NCBI GenBank assembly: GCA_021818265.1
Contig: JAKAEP010000001.1
Location: 1 to 64,000 of the forward strand
DNA length: 64,000 bases
Origin: Actinomycetes bacterium
GTDB taxonomy: Bacteria > Actinomycetota > Acidimicrobiia > Acidimicrobiales > RAAP-2
Direction of reading: 5' to 3'
The position numbers and the translations under genes are program-made. Position 1 is the stretch's first letter; every line of letters starts with the position of its first letter. The notes under the pieces are model-generated. The model was not told the DNA's origin and did not search any database. It saw nothing but the letters and a program-made list of their open reading frames with translations. Below, piece after piece: positions 15,287 through 23,781 of this stretch.

Positions 15287-15871
15287 GTGATCGCCCCGAT
15301 CGCGTCGCTGGTCTGGTGGGCCGGCGGGCTCGCGGCCCTCGTGCTGGTGGTGCGCTCGATCGTCGACGTCGCGGATCACTCGCGCGTGGCGTTCGACGCG
15401 GCGGGCTACTCGCGCACCGCCGGGCTGGTCGTGCTCGGGGCCGGGATCGCGCTGTGGCCCGTGGCGTCCGCCGGCGAGCCGTCTCCCGTCAACAACGTGA
15501 CTGGGAACTACACCTCGTCGCCGGGCCCGCCGCCGGCCAGCGCGGCCAGCACGGCGGCGCGGGCGTCGCCCTCGGCGTCGAGGTGGAGGGCGACCTTCAT
15601 CGTCGCGAGCTGGCGCACCATGCCCTCACCGACGTGGTGGGCGACCACGGCGCCCACGTGGTGCTCGAGCAGGAAGCGGGCCACGCGCGCGTGGTGGCGC
15701 GCCGAACTGCCCTCGTCGTGGCGGGCGCTCCAGTCGACCTGGAACTCCTCCCACGAGAGGACGTGCCCGTCCTCGACCTCGGCGACCGCGAGGCGGTCGG
15801 CGCGACCCCACCGGGGGTCGACGGTGCCGTCGGGCGAGACGGGGACGCAGGCGATCACGGTCACAGGCTAG
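15287..15871 (+). CDS. Small membrane protein frame running antisense through the NifX-like gene
   Basis: From the GTG at 15287 the first ~65 residues look real: two hydrophobic helices (WWAGGLAALVLVVRSIVDV and TAGLVVLGAGIALWPV) around a polar loop, similar in layout to small actinobacterial membrane proteins. After about 15480 the frame runs open through the whole opposite-strand gene as a Ser/Thr/Arg-rich tail that is probably meaningless. A stop in the next frame at 15498-15500 would end the protein neatly before the convergent gene, so a frameshift near 15480 is likely. The gene follows the permease by four bases. Confidence 0.35.
   Translation: MIAPIASLVWWAGGLAALVLVVRSIVDVADHSRVAFDAAGYSRTAGLVVLGAGIALWPVASAGEPSPVNNVTGNYTSSPGPPPASAASTAARASPSASRWRATFIVASWRTMPSPTWWATTAPTWCSSRKRATRAWWRAELPSSWRALQSTWNSSHERTCPSSTSATARRSARPHRGSTVPSGETGTQAITVTG
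15508..15864 (-). CDS. NifX/NafY-like (dinitrogenase iron-molybdenum cofactor biosynthesis) domain protein
   Basis: This 118-residue protein has the fold features of the Nif-Mo cofactor family: VIACVPVSPDGTVDPRWG at the N-terminus, DRLAVAEVEDGHVLSWEEF, and FLLEHHVGAVVAHHVGEGM near the middle. In organisms without nitrogenase such proteins are common and poorly understood, often thought to bind metal clusters. No nif gene is nearby. It starts at a GTG and lies just downstream of glutamate dehydrogenase on the same strand, separated by 29 bases. Confidence 0.75.
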   Translation of the reverse strand: MTVIACVPVSPDGTVDPRWGRADRLAVAEVEDGHVLSWEEFQVDWSARHDEGSSARHHARVARFLLEHHVGAVVAHHVGEGMVRQLATMKVALHLDAEGDARAAVLAALAGGGPGDEV

Positions 15872-15893
15872 GTCGGCGCGGGGGCGGCGCGGT

Positions 15894-17168
15894 CTAGGGG
15901 AAGAGCCCGCGGAGCTTGGTCGCCTCGGCGATGCGCTCCACCCCCACCACGAGCGCCGTGTCGCGCAGCTCGAGGCCGAGCTGCTGGTGGCGGACCCACA
16001 CCGAGTCGAAGGCGTTCTGCATGAAGGTCTCGAGGCGCTTGGTGAAGAGCTCGTGCTCCCACATGAAGCCCTGCATGTCCTGGGCCCACTCGAAGTACGA
16101 GGCGACCACGCCGCCGGCGTTGGCCAGCACGTCGGGCACCACCGGGATGCCCCGCTCGGCCAGGATCGACGCGCCCTCGCCGGTCGTGGGCCCGTTGGCC
16201 GCCTCCACCATCATCGAGGCCGACATCGTCGAGGCGACCTTCTCGTCGACGACGCCGCCCAGCGCCGCCGGGATGGCGATGTCGCTCGGGATAGTGAAGA
16301 AGGCGTCGGGGGCGACCTCCTCGGCCCCGGGGTAGCCGATGATCGTGTGGGCCTCGGCGTAGTGGTCGGACATCCGGTGGGCGTCGATGCCCTCGGGGAC
16401 GTGGATGGCGCCGTGGATGTCGGCGAGACCGACGACCTTCATGCCCCGGTCGGTCAGGAGCTTGATGAGCGGGCCGCCGACCTTGCCGTAGCCCTGGATG
16501 ATCACGCGCTGGCCTTCGGGGGAGAGCCCAAGCTGCTTGAGCAGCCCCAGGGTGCAGATCGTCACCCCGAGCGAGGTGGCGCCGGCGTGGCCGAACGAGC
16601 CGCCGATGGCCAGGGGCTTGCCCGTGACGACGCCGGGCATCGCGTGGCCCCGCAGCATCGAGACGGTGTCCATGATCCAGCTCATCACCTGGGGGTCGGT
16701 GTTGATGTCGGGGGCCGGGATGTCGCGGTCGGGGCCGATCATCGGCGCGATGGCGAAGGCGTAGCGCCGCGTGAGCCGCTCGAGCTCGTCGCGGCTCAGG
16801 GTGTCGGGGTCGACCTTGACCCCACCCTTCGCCCCGCCGTAGGGGATGTTGACGACGGCGCACTTGATGGACATGTCGGCCGACAAGGCGGCGATCTCGT
16901 CCACGTTGACGCTCTGGTGGAACCGGATGCCCCCCTTGCCCGGCCCGCGGGAGGAGTCGTGCTGGATCCGCCAGCCCGTGAAGACGTCGACCTTGCCGCT
17001 GTCCCGGCGCACCGGGATGGAGACCTCGAGTATGCGCTCGGGCGTGACGATCCTCTGGATGAGGCCGTCGTCGAGTTCGAGGATGTGCCCCGCCTCTTCG
17101 ATGAGGGATGCGACCCGTAGCCACGGATTGAACTCGTCGTGGCGGGCCTCGTGCTGACGCGTGACCAC
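15894..17168 (-). CDS. gdhA: Glutamate dehydrogenase (Glu/Leu/Phe/Val family)
   Basis: This 424-residue enzyme interconverts glutamate and 2-oxoglutarate plus ammonia. The substrate-binding GPGKGGIRFHQSVNVDE (~75) and the catalytic Lys of VVNIPYGGAKGGV (~108) are followed by the catalytic Asp of RDIPAPDINT. The Rossmann domain has VIIQGYGKVGGP, and the end carries EAANGPTTGEGA and VPDVLANAGGV. The length fits the family of about 420. Cofactor preference is not clear from sequence. A GTG start at 17168 is chosen; no strong ribosome site is seen, so the exact start is uncertain. Confidence 0.92.
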   Translation of the reverse strand: MVTRQHEARHDEFNPWLRVASLIEEAGHILELDDGLIQRIVTPERILEVSIPVRRDSGKVDVFTGWRIQHDSSRGPGKGGIRFHQSVNVDEIAALSADMSIKCAVVNIPYGGAKGGVKVDPDTLSRDELERLTRRYAFAIAPMIGPDRDIPAPDINTDPQVMSWIMDTVSMLRGHAMPGVVTGKPLAIGGSFGHAGATSLGVTICTLGLLKQLGLSPEGQRVIIQGYGKVGGPLIKLLTDRGMKVVGLADIHGAIHVPEGIDAHRMSDHYAEAHTIIGYPGAEEVAPDAFFTIPSDIAIPAALGGVVDEKVASTMSASMMVEAANGPTTGEGASILAERGIPVVPDVLANAGGVVASYFEWAQDMQGFMWEHELFTKRLETFMQNAFDSVWVRHQQLGLELRDTALVVGVERIAEATKLRGLFP

Positions 17169-17279
17169 TTTGTCACCAGCCTTGTGTTAGGGGAGCGCCG
17201 TTGCTCCATCCCCGAGCCTACGTGGCCCGAGGCGCCGACGCCCGACAGGCCGGTCGGTTACGGTGTCGCGGGAGGGCCG

Positions 17280-18326
17280 ATGAAGATCTCGACGATGCTG
17301 GGCTACGCCGGCGGATTTCGGCGCGCGGTCGAGGAGGTGGCCGAGCTCGAACGGGCCGGCCTGGACCTGGTCTGGGTGCCCGAGGCCTACGGCTTCGACG
17401 GGGTGTCGCTCATGGGCTACCTCGCCGCCAAGACCGAGCGGGTCGAGATCGGCTCGGGGATCCTGCCGATCTACACCCGCACGCCCACCCTGATCGCCAT
17501 GACCGCGGCCGGCCTCGACCACCTGACCTCGGGCCGCTTCCACCTGGGCCTCGGGGCCTCGGGCCCCCAGGTCATCGAGGGCTTCCACGGCGTGCCCTAC
17601 GACGACCCCCTCGGGCGCACCCGCGAGATCGTCGAGATCTGCCGGGCCGTGTGGCGCCGCGAGGCGCCCCTCGAGCACGTGGGCAAGCACTACGCGATGC
17701 CCCTGCCTGAGGGTCGCGGGACCGGACTCGCCAAGCCCCTCAAGATCATCGCCCACCCCGACCGACCGGACATCCCCGTGTGGGTCGCGGCCCTGGGTGA
17801 GCGCAACGTCGCGCTCACCGCCGAGGTCGCCGACGGCTGGATGCCCATCCTCTTCATCCCCGAGAGGGCGCGCGACGTGTGGGGCGCGGCCCTCGACGCG
17901 GGCCGGGCCCGGCGCGACCCGGGCCTCGGCCCGCTGATGGTGACGGCCGGGGGGCTGCTCGCGATCGGCGAGGGCCCCGAGGTGACGGCCGTGCGCGAGC
18001 TCGCCCGCTCGATGGTCGCCCTCTACGTGGGGGGCATGGGGGCGCGGGGCAAGAACTTCTACAACGAGCTGGCCGTGCGCTACGGCTTCGCCGACGCCGC
18101 CGCCACCATCCAGGACCTCTACCTCGCGGGGCGCAAGGCCGAGGCCGAGGCCGCGGTGCCGGCCGAGATGCTCGAGCTCACGACGCTCTGCGGCCCGGCC
18201 GGCTACGTCGCCGAGCGGGTCGCGGCCTTCGCCGAGGCGGGGGTCACCCACCTCCAGGTCCACCCGGTGCCCACCGCGGGGCGCAGCGCCGCCTCCCTCG
18301 TCGAGGAGCTGGGCACCCTGCTCTAG
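17280..18326 (+). CDS. LLM-class (putative F420-dependent) flavin oxidoreductase
   Basis: This 348-residue TIM-barrel protein resembles luciferase-like monooxygenases: LDLVWVPEAYGFDGVSLMG, VEIGSGILPIYTRTPT, and the SGRFHLGLGASGPQVIEGFHG region that lines the cofactor site. Many actinobacterial members use F420 rather than FMN, so F420 use is a family-based inference. GGGAGGGCCG precedes the ATG at 17280, and TACGGT (17259-17264) is a likely -10. The substrate is unknown. Confidence 0.85.
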   Translation: MKISTMLGYAGGFRRAVEEVAELERAGLDLVWVPEAYGFDGVSLMGYLAAKTERVEIGSGILPIYTRTPTLIAMTAAGLDHLTSGRFHLGLGASGPQVIEGFHGVPYDDPLGRTREIVEICRAVWRREAPLEHVGKHYAMPLPEGRGTGLAKPLKIIAHPDRPDIPVWVAALGERNVALTAEVADGWMPILFIPERARDVWGAALDAGRARRDPGLGPLMVTAGGLLAIGEGPEVTAVRELARSMVALYVGGMGARGKNFYNELAVRYGFADAAATIQDLYLAGRKAEAEAAVPAEMLELTTLCGPAGYVAERVAAFAEAGVTHLQVHPVPTAGRSAASLVEELGTLL

Positions 18327-18343
18327 CGACCGGCACGGGCGAT

Positions 18344-18388
18344 AGGGCCTTTGGTCACCAGGGCCCTTCGTCCCTAGGTGGCTACGGT
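18344..18388 (+). promoter_or_regulatory. Tandem DosR-like boxes and -10 before the indolepyruvate oxidoreductase gene
   Basis: Two abutting 16-base elements, AGGGCCTTTGGTCACC (18344-18359) and AGGGCCCTTCGTCCCT (18360-18375), agree at 12 of 16 positions and resemble the DosR/DevR motif GGGACTTNNGNCCNT. TACGGT (18383-18388) lies six bases before the GTG. Box centres fall near -43 and -27 for a leaderless start. The same bases can form a hairpin, so a terminator is the alternative. Confidence 0.5.
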
Positions 18389-18394
18389 CGGATT

Positions 18395-21300
18395 GTGAGC
18401 GCCCCCACCACCCCCACCACCCCTGGCACCCCCGTCCCCGGGGACCGCTACCGCGTCGCGTCCGGGCGCGTCCTGCTCTCGGGGGTCCAGGCCGTCGTGC
18501 GGCTCCTCGGCGACCAGGCGGCCGCCGACGCCGGGCGCGGCCTGGACGTCGCCGGCTTCGTCACCGGCTACCCGGGCTCCCCGCTCGCCGGGCTCGACCT
18601 CGAGCTCGCCCGCACGAGCGAGCGGCTCGCGCAGTGGCGCGTGGTGCACCGCCCGGGCCTCAACGAGGAGCTGGCGGCGACGGCGGTCGCCGGCAGCCAG
18701 CTCGCGACGACCCGGCCCGACCGGACCGCGGAGGGCGTGGTCGCCGTTTGGTACGGCAAGGCGCCGGGGCTGGACCGGGCCTCGGACGCCCTGCGCCACG
18801 GCAACCTGATGGGCGCGGGCCCGCGCGGCGGGGTCCTCGTGGTGGTCGGCGACGACCCCCAGGCGAAGTCCTCGAGCGTCCCGTCCTCGTCGGAGCCGTC
18901 GCTGTTCGCCCTGGCCCTGCCCTTCCTCTCCCCGGCCGACCCCCAGGAGGTGCTCGACCTCGGCCGCCACGGCATCGCGATGTCGCGCGCGTCGGGGCTC
19001 TGGGTCGGGCTGCGTCTGCCCGCGACGGTGGCCGACGCGACCCAGAGCGTCGAGGTGGGGCCGGACCGGGTGGTCCCGACCGAGCCCGACGTCCCCGGGG
19101 CCTACGGCCACCAGGTGAGCGCCCAGCTGCTCGGGGCGAAGCTCATCGAGCTCGAGCGCTCCCTCTACGGCACCCGACTCGAGGTCGCCCGGCGCTACGG
19201 CGTGGTGAACGGCCTCAACCGGGTGACCCACGCCTCGCCCGACGACACCCTCGGCGTCGTCGCGGCCGGCCCGGCCCACCTCGCCGTCCTCAGCGCCCTG
19301 GCCAGGATCGGCTACGCCGAGCGCGACCTCGCCCGGGCGGGCGTGCGCCTGCTCAAGGTGTCGATGCCCTACCCGATGGACGACGCGGTGGTGCGCGACT
19401 TCGCCCGGGGCCTCGACGAGGTGCTCGTCGTCGAGGACAAGCGGCCCTTCCTCGAGACGCTCGTGAAGGCCGCGCTCTTCGGGGTCCCCGCGGCGCCCCG
19501 GGTGCTCGGCAAGCTCGACGACGCGGGGCGCCCGCTCGTGCCGGAGATCGGCGAGGTCGACGTCGACGCCCTGGCCGAGGCCCTGGCGGCGCGGCTGGAG
19601 GCCCTGGGCGGCGACGGCCGGGCCGCGGCCTACCGCACGGCGCGCCGGGCCTCCGTGCCCGCGCCGCTGCCGATCGTGCGCGGGGCGTACTTCTGCTCGG
19701 GCTGCCCGCACAACACCTCGGTGCGGGTTCCCGGGGGAACCTGCGTCGGCTCGGGCAGCGGCTGTCACGGGCTGGCGATCCAGATGGATCCGCGCCGGGT
19801 GGGCGACGTGGTCGGCCGCTTCCAGATGGGCGGGGAGGGCGCCATGTGGAACGGGATGGCCCCCTTCGTCGCCACCACCCACTTCGTCCAGAACCTGGGC
19901 GACGGGACCTACGCCCACTCGGGCTCGCTCGCCGTGCGGGCCGCCGTGGCCGCCGGGGCGCACATCACCTTCAAGCTGCTCGTGAACGGCACGGTCGCCA
20001 TGACCGGGGGCCAGCCCGTCGCCGGGGGCCGCAGTCTCGCCGAGCTCGTCACCTCGCTGCGCGCTGAGGGGGTGAGCCGGGTCATGGCCACGAGCGACGA
20101 CCCGCGCCGCACGCGCGCCGCGCTGCCGTCGTGGGTGGAGGTGTGGCCCCGCGAGCGCCTGGTGGAGGTCGAGCGCCGTCTCGCCGAGGTGCCCGGGGTC
20201 ACCGTCCTGCTCCACGAGCAGGGCTGCGCGGTCGAGCTGCGCCGCCGGCGCCGCCGCGGCCTCGCGCCGACCCCCGAGCGCCGGGTCCACGTCAACACCC
20301 TCGTGTGCGAGGGGTGCGGGGACTGCGGGGTGGCCTCGAACTGCCTGTCGGTCCGTCCCCTCGAGACGGCGCTCGGCACCAAGCGCCAGATCCATCAGGA
20401 GTCGTGCAACCTCGACTACTCGTGCCTGGCCGGTCGGTGCCCGGCCCTCGTGACCGTGCGCCCGGGCCGGCGCCGCGCCGGCGGGCGCCTGCCCGACGAC
20501 GCGGGCCTCGCCGAGCCCGCCACCTCGCGGGCGACGACCACGATCCGCATCACCGGCATCGGGGGCACGGGCGTGGTGACCGTGGCCCAGGTCGTCGCGT
20601 GGGCCGCCCACCTCGAGGGACGCTCGGTGCGCGTGCTCGACCAGACCGGCATCGCCCAGAAGGGCGGGGCCGTGGTGTCGGACCTGCGCCTGAGCGACGG
20701 CGACGAGGCGCTCTCGCCACGGCTCGGCGAGGGGGAGTGCGACCTGTATCTCGGCGGCGACCCCCTGGTCGCGGCGACCTCCACCTACCTCGGGGTCACC
20801 GACCCCGCCCGCACGCTCGCCGTCGTCTCGACCGCCACCGTGCCGGTGGGCCGCCAGGTGGCCGACCCGACCTGGCCGGTCGTGGGGCTCGACGAGCTGC
20901 GCGAGCGCGTCGACGCCCGCACGCGTCGCGCCGAGAACGTCTGGTTCGACGCCGCCGCGCTGTCGCGCGCGCGCCTGGGCGAGGACACCTTCGCCAACGT
21001 CGTCCTGCTCGGCGCCGCCTTCCAGCGCGGCGCGCTCGGGCTCAGCGCCGCCTCCTTGCGCGCGGCCATCGAGGCCAACGGCGTCGAGGTCGAGCGCAAC
21101 CTCGCCGCGTTCGCCCTGGGCCGGCGCGCCGTCGCCGAGCCCCCGGCCTCGTCGCGCGCGCCGGGGTCGTCCGACGACCTCGTCGGGACCGTGGGCGCGA
21201 CGCCGGGCGGTGACCTCGAGGCGCTGGTGGCACCACGGGTGGCCGACCTGCGCGACTCCCGGGGGCCAACGGCCGCCCGCCGCTACGCCGACCTCGTCGC

Positions 21301-21829
21301 CCGCGCCCGCGCGGCCGAGGCCGCCCTCGGTGACCCCGACGGCCCCTTCGCGCGCGCCGTGGCCGAGCAGCTCTTCCGGCTCATGAACTACAAGGACGAG
21401 TACGAGGTGGCCCGGCTGCTGCTCTCCGAAGCGGCGCGGGCCGAGGTCGCGGACGTCTTCGGCGACGGCACCGAGACGACCTTCCACCTCTCGCTCACCG
21501 AGCGTCAGCGCGCGGCGGGTGCGAAGCGGGCCCTCGGCCCAGGTTCGCGCTGGGTGCTACACGCCCTGCGGGCGGGCCGTGGCCTGCGCGAGACGCGCCT
21601 CGACCCCTTCGGCCGCTCGGCGCTGCGCCACGAGGAGCGCCGAGTGCGCGACGAGTACCTCGACACCATCGAGGGCCTCGTCGCCACGCTCACGCCGGCC
21701 ACCCACGAACGGGCCGTCGCGCTCGCGGCCGCGCCCGCGCTGGTGCGGGGCTTCGGCCCGGTGAAGGCGGCCTCGATCGTCGCCTACCAGGCCCGGCGCG
21801 CCGAGCTGGTCGAGACGGTGCCCGCCTAG
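18395..21829 (+). CDS. Indolepyruvate:ferredoxin oxidoreductase, single-chain (IorA-IorB fusion)
   Basis: This 1144-residue oxidoreductase joins the subunits of 2-oxoacid:ferredoxin oxidoreductases. The N-terminal part has FVTGYPGSPLAGLD and RPGLNEELAATAVAGSQ. A TPP-binding portion with CSGCPHNTS lies near 433. A cysteine cluster, CEGCGDCGVASNCLSV plus later Cys residues, near 638 probably holds a [4Fe-4S] centre. The IorB-like domain begins near 715 (RITGIGGTGVVTVAQVV, LDQTGIAQKGGAVVSDLRL), followed by a C-terminal domain usual for these fusions. It should decarboxylate aryl-pyruvates to acyl-CoA with ferredoxin reduction. Such enzymes are oxygen-sensitive, which fits the DosR-like boxes. 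Leaderless GTG start. Confidence 0.88.
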   Translation: MSAPTTPTTPGTPVPGDRYRVASGRVLLSGVQAVVRLLGDQAAADAGRGLDVAGFVTGYPGSPLAGLDLELARTSERLAQWRVVHRPGLNEELAATAVAGSQLATTRPDRTAEGVVAVWYGKAPGLDRASDALRHGNLMGAGPRGGVLVVVGDDPQAKSSSVPSSSEPSLFALALPFLSPADPQEVLDLGRHGIAMSRASGLWVGLRLPATVADATQSVEVGPDRVVPTEPDVPGAYGHQVSAQLLGAKLIELERSLYGTRLEVARRYGVVNGLNRVTHASPDDTLGVVAAGPAHLAVLSALARIGYAERDLARAGVRLLKVSMPYPMDDAVVRDFARGLDEVLVVEDKRPFLETLVKAALFGVPAAPRVLGKLDDAGRPLVPEIGEVDVDALAEALAARLEALGGDGRAAAYRTARRASVPAPLPIVRGAYFCSGCPHNTSVRVPGGTCVGSGSGCHGLAIQMDPRRVGDVVGRFQMGGEGAMWNGMAPFVATTHFVQNLGDGTYAHSGSLAVRAAVAAGAHITFKLLVNGTVAMTGGQPVAGGRSLAELVTSLRAEGVSRVMATSDDPRRTRAALPSWVEVWPRERLVEVERRLAEVPGVTVLLHEQGCAVELRRRRRRGLAPTPERRVHVNTLVCEGCGDCGVASNCLSVRPLETALGTKRQIHQESCNLDYSCLAGRCPALVTVRPGRRRAGGRLPDDAGLAEPATSRATTTIRITGIGGTGVVTVAQVVAWAAHLEGRSVRVLDQTGIAQKGGAVVSDLRLSDGDEALSPRLGEGECDLYLGGDPLVAATSTYLGVTDPARTLAVVSTATVPVGRQVADPTWPVVGLDELRERVDARTRRAENVWFDAAALSRARLGEDTFANVVLLGAAFQRGALGLSAASLRAAIEANGVEVERNLAAFALGRRAVAEPPASSRAPGSSDDLVGTVGATPGGDLEALVAPRVADLRDSRGPTAARRYADLVARARAAEAALGDPDGPFARAVAEQLFRLMNYKDEYEVARLLLSEAARAEVADVFGDGTETTFHLSLTERQRAAGAKRALGPGSRWVLHALRAGRGLRETRLDPFGRSALRHEERRVRDEYLDTIEGLVATLTPATHERAVALAAAPALVRGFGPVKAASIVAYQARRAELVETVPA

Positions 21830-23781
21830 CGGCCCGCGGCGTCCTCGCGGCTGGCGTCGCGCCCGCCCGCCTCGACCCACGCCCGGTACATCGCCGCGTA
21901 GGCCCCGTCGCGCGCGAGCAGCTCGGCGGGGCTGCCCACCTCCACGATCCCGCCGTGGTCGACCACGGCGATCCGGTCGGCCCGCTGGGCGGTCGTGAGC
22001 CGGTGGGCGATGAGGATGGCCGAGCGGCCCTCGAGCAGGGCGTCGAGGGCCCGCTCCACGACGATCTCGCTCTGGAGGTCGAGTGAGGAGGTCGCCTCGT
22101 CGAGGATCAGCACGCGCGGGCGGGCGAGGAAGGCCCGGGCGAGGGCCAGCTGCTGGCGCTCGCCGGCCGAGAGCGTCTGGCCCCGCTCGTGCACCGGCGT
22201 GTCGAGGCCCTCGGGCAGCCGGTCGACGAGCTCGCGCAGGCCGACCAGGTCGATCGCCTCGTCGACCTCGGCCGCGGTGGCGTCGGGCCGCCCGAAGGAC
22301 AGGTTGGTGCGGATCGAGCCGGCGAAGAGGAAGGGCTCCTGGGGCACGACCCCGACCTGGCGGCGCAGCGAGCGCAAGGTCACCTCGCGCAGGTCGACCC
22401 CGTCGACGAGCACCCGCCCCCCGGTCGGGTCGTAGAAGCGGTTGGCCAGCTTGGCCAGGGTCGACTTGCCGGCCCCGGTCGGCCCGACGAGGGCCACCGA
22501 CTCGCCCGGGGCGATCTCGAGGTCCACGTGGGCGAGCACCGGTCGGTCAGGGTCGTAGCCGAAGGTCACGTCCTCGAAGGTGATCCGCCCCTCGATCGGG
22601 GGCAGCTCGGTCGCGCCCTCCCTCTCGTCGACCGAGGGCGGGGTCTCGACGAGCTCGCGCAGGCGGATGATCGACGACCGGCCCTGCTGGAGGGACGTGT
22701 ACTGCTGGACGAGCAGCTGGATGGGGGCGAAGAACCGGTTGAGGTACAGGACGAAGGCGATCAGGGCCGCCACGTCGAGGCGGTGGTCGAGCACCATCGA
22801 GCCGCCGACGCCGAGCAGGAGGGCCTGGCCCAGGATGCCGATCGTGGTGGTCGCCGGGCCGTAGAGCGAGTTGACCCGGCCGGTGTAGACGTTGGCGTCG
22901 CGGTAGGCGCCCACGACGTGGCGGTGGTTCACGATGTTGCGGCGCTGGCGGTTGTGGGCGGTCACCACGCGGATCCCGTAGAGGGACTCCGAGAGGTCGG
23001 CCAGCACCAGGGCGATGCGGTCGCGGCTGCGCAGGTAGCCCCGCTCGGAGGCGTGGTGGTACCAGACCGTCATGACGAACATCACCGGGACGATCGCGAG
23101 GATCGTCCACAGGGCGAGGGTCACGTTGAGGGCGAACAGCACCGCCGCGATCACGACCATGGTGAGCCCCTGGAGGGCGAACTGGCTGATCCCGTCCTGG
23201 AGCAGCTGCTGGAGGTTCTCGATGTCACTCGTCATGCGGCTCATGAGGACGCCGGCCTTCTCCTCGGTGAAGAAGTCGAGGCTCAGCCGCTGGAGGTGCG
23301 TGAAGACCTTGATGCGCAGGTCGTGCATCACCCGCGACGAGAGCCGGCCCGTCAGGTTCACGCCGGCGCGCTGGAGCAGCGCCGCCGCCAGGGCCAGCAC
23401 GAGGTAGGCGAGGGCGCAGACGGCGACGACCGAGAGGTGGCGGTGGCCGGGCTCCATACCGCGGGCAATCGCGAGCTCGGTGAGCAGCGGCCCGGCCTGC
23501 AGCACGAGGCTGTTCAAGATGATGGTGAGCGAGGCACCGACGACCCAGCGGGGGTAGGTGAACACGAGGCCGGGCAGGGTGAGCCGACGGCGCTCGCGCT
23601 CGCTGGGCCGCTGGGTGAAGCGCAGGTCGGCCGGGGCGTGGGCGGGCTCGCCGGCGAGCAGCCGCTCGGCCTCCTCGCGCAGCTCGCTCGGGATCCCGCC
23701 GAAGGGCAGGCCGGCGCGGGCGCTGGCCGTGCTGGCGCTCTGGCCGAACATCCCGCCGCCGAAGCCGCCGCCCCAGGCCAT
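21826..23781 (-). CDS. ABC exporter half-transporter with intact Walker B and altered signature
   Basis: This 651-residue protein has a Gly-rich N-terminus, six membrane helices at about 75-370 and an ATPase domain from about 420. The Walker A is VGPTGAGKST, the Q-loop VVPQEPFLF and the Walker B LILDEATSSLD with the catalytic Glu, but the signature reads LSAGE instead of LSGGQ. It overlaps the upstream half-transporter by ATGA, and together they look like a heterodimeric multidrug/lipid exporter with one working ATP site. Its TAG shares CTAG with the convergent oxidoreductase gene. Confidence 0.9.
   Translation of the reverse strand: MAWGGGFGGGMFGQSASTASARAGLPFGGIPSELREEAERLLAGEPAHAPADLRFTQRPSERERRRLTLPGLVFTYPRWVVGASLTIILNSLVLQAGPLLTELAIARGMEPGHRHLSVVAVCALAYLVLALAAALLQRAGVNLTGRLSSRVMHDLRIKVFTHLQRLSLDFFTEEKAGVLMSRMTSDIENLQQLLQDGISQFALQGLTMVVIAAVLFALNVTLALWTILAIVPVMFVMTVWYHHASERGYLRSRDRIALVLADLSESLYGIRVVTAHNRQRRNIVNHRHVVGAYRDANVYTGRVNSLYGPATTTIGILGQALLLGVGGSMVLDHRLDVAALIAFVLYLNRFFAPIQLLVQQYTSLQQGRSSIIRLRELVETPPSVDEREGATELPPIEGRITFEDVTFGYDPDRPVLAHVDLEIAPGESVALVGPTGAGKSTLAKLANRFYDPTGGRVLVDGVDLREVTLRSLRRQVGVVPQEPFLFAGSIRTNLSFGRPDATAAEVDEAIDLVGLRELVDRLPEGLDTPVHERGQTLSAGERQQLALARAFLARPRVLILDEATSSLDLQSEIVVERALDALLEGRSAILIAHRLTTAQRADRIAVVDHGGIVEVGSPAELLARDGAYAAMYRAWVEAGGRDASREDAAGR

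Noticed and set aside
18344..18367. The AGGGCC/GGCCCT hairpin read only as a terminator of the LLM oxidoreductase gene
   Set aside because: It lacks a U-tract, and the tandem 16-base match plus placement just before the next -10 fits regulatory boxes better. It is kept as an alternative.
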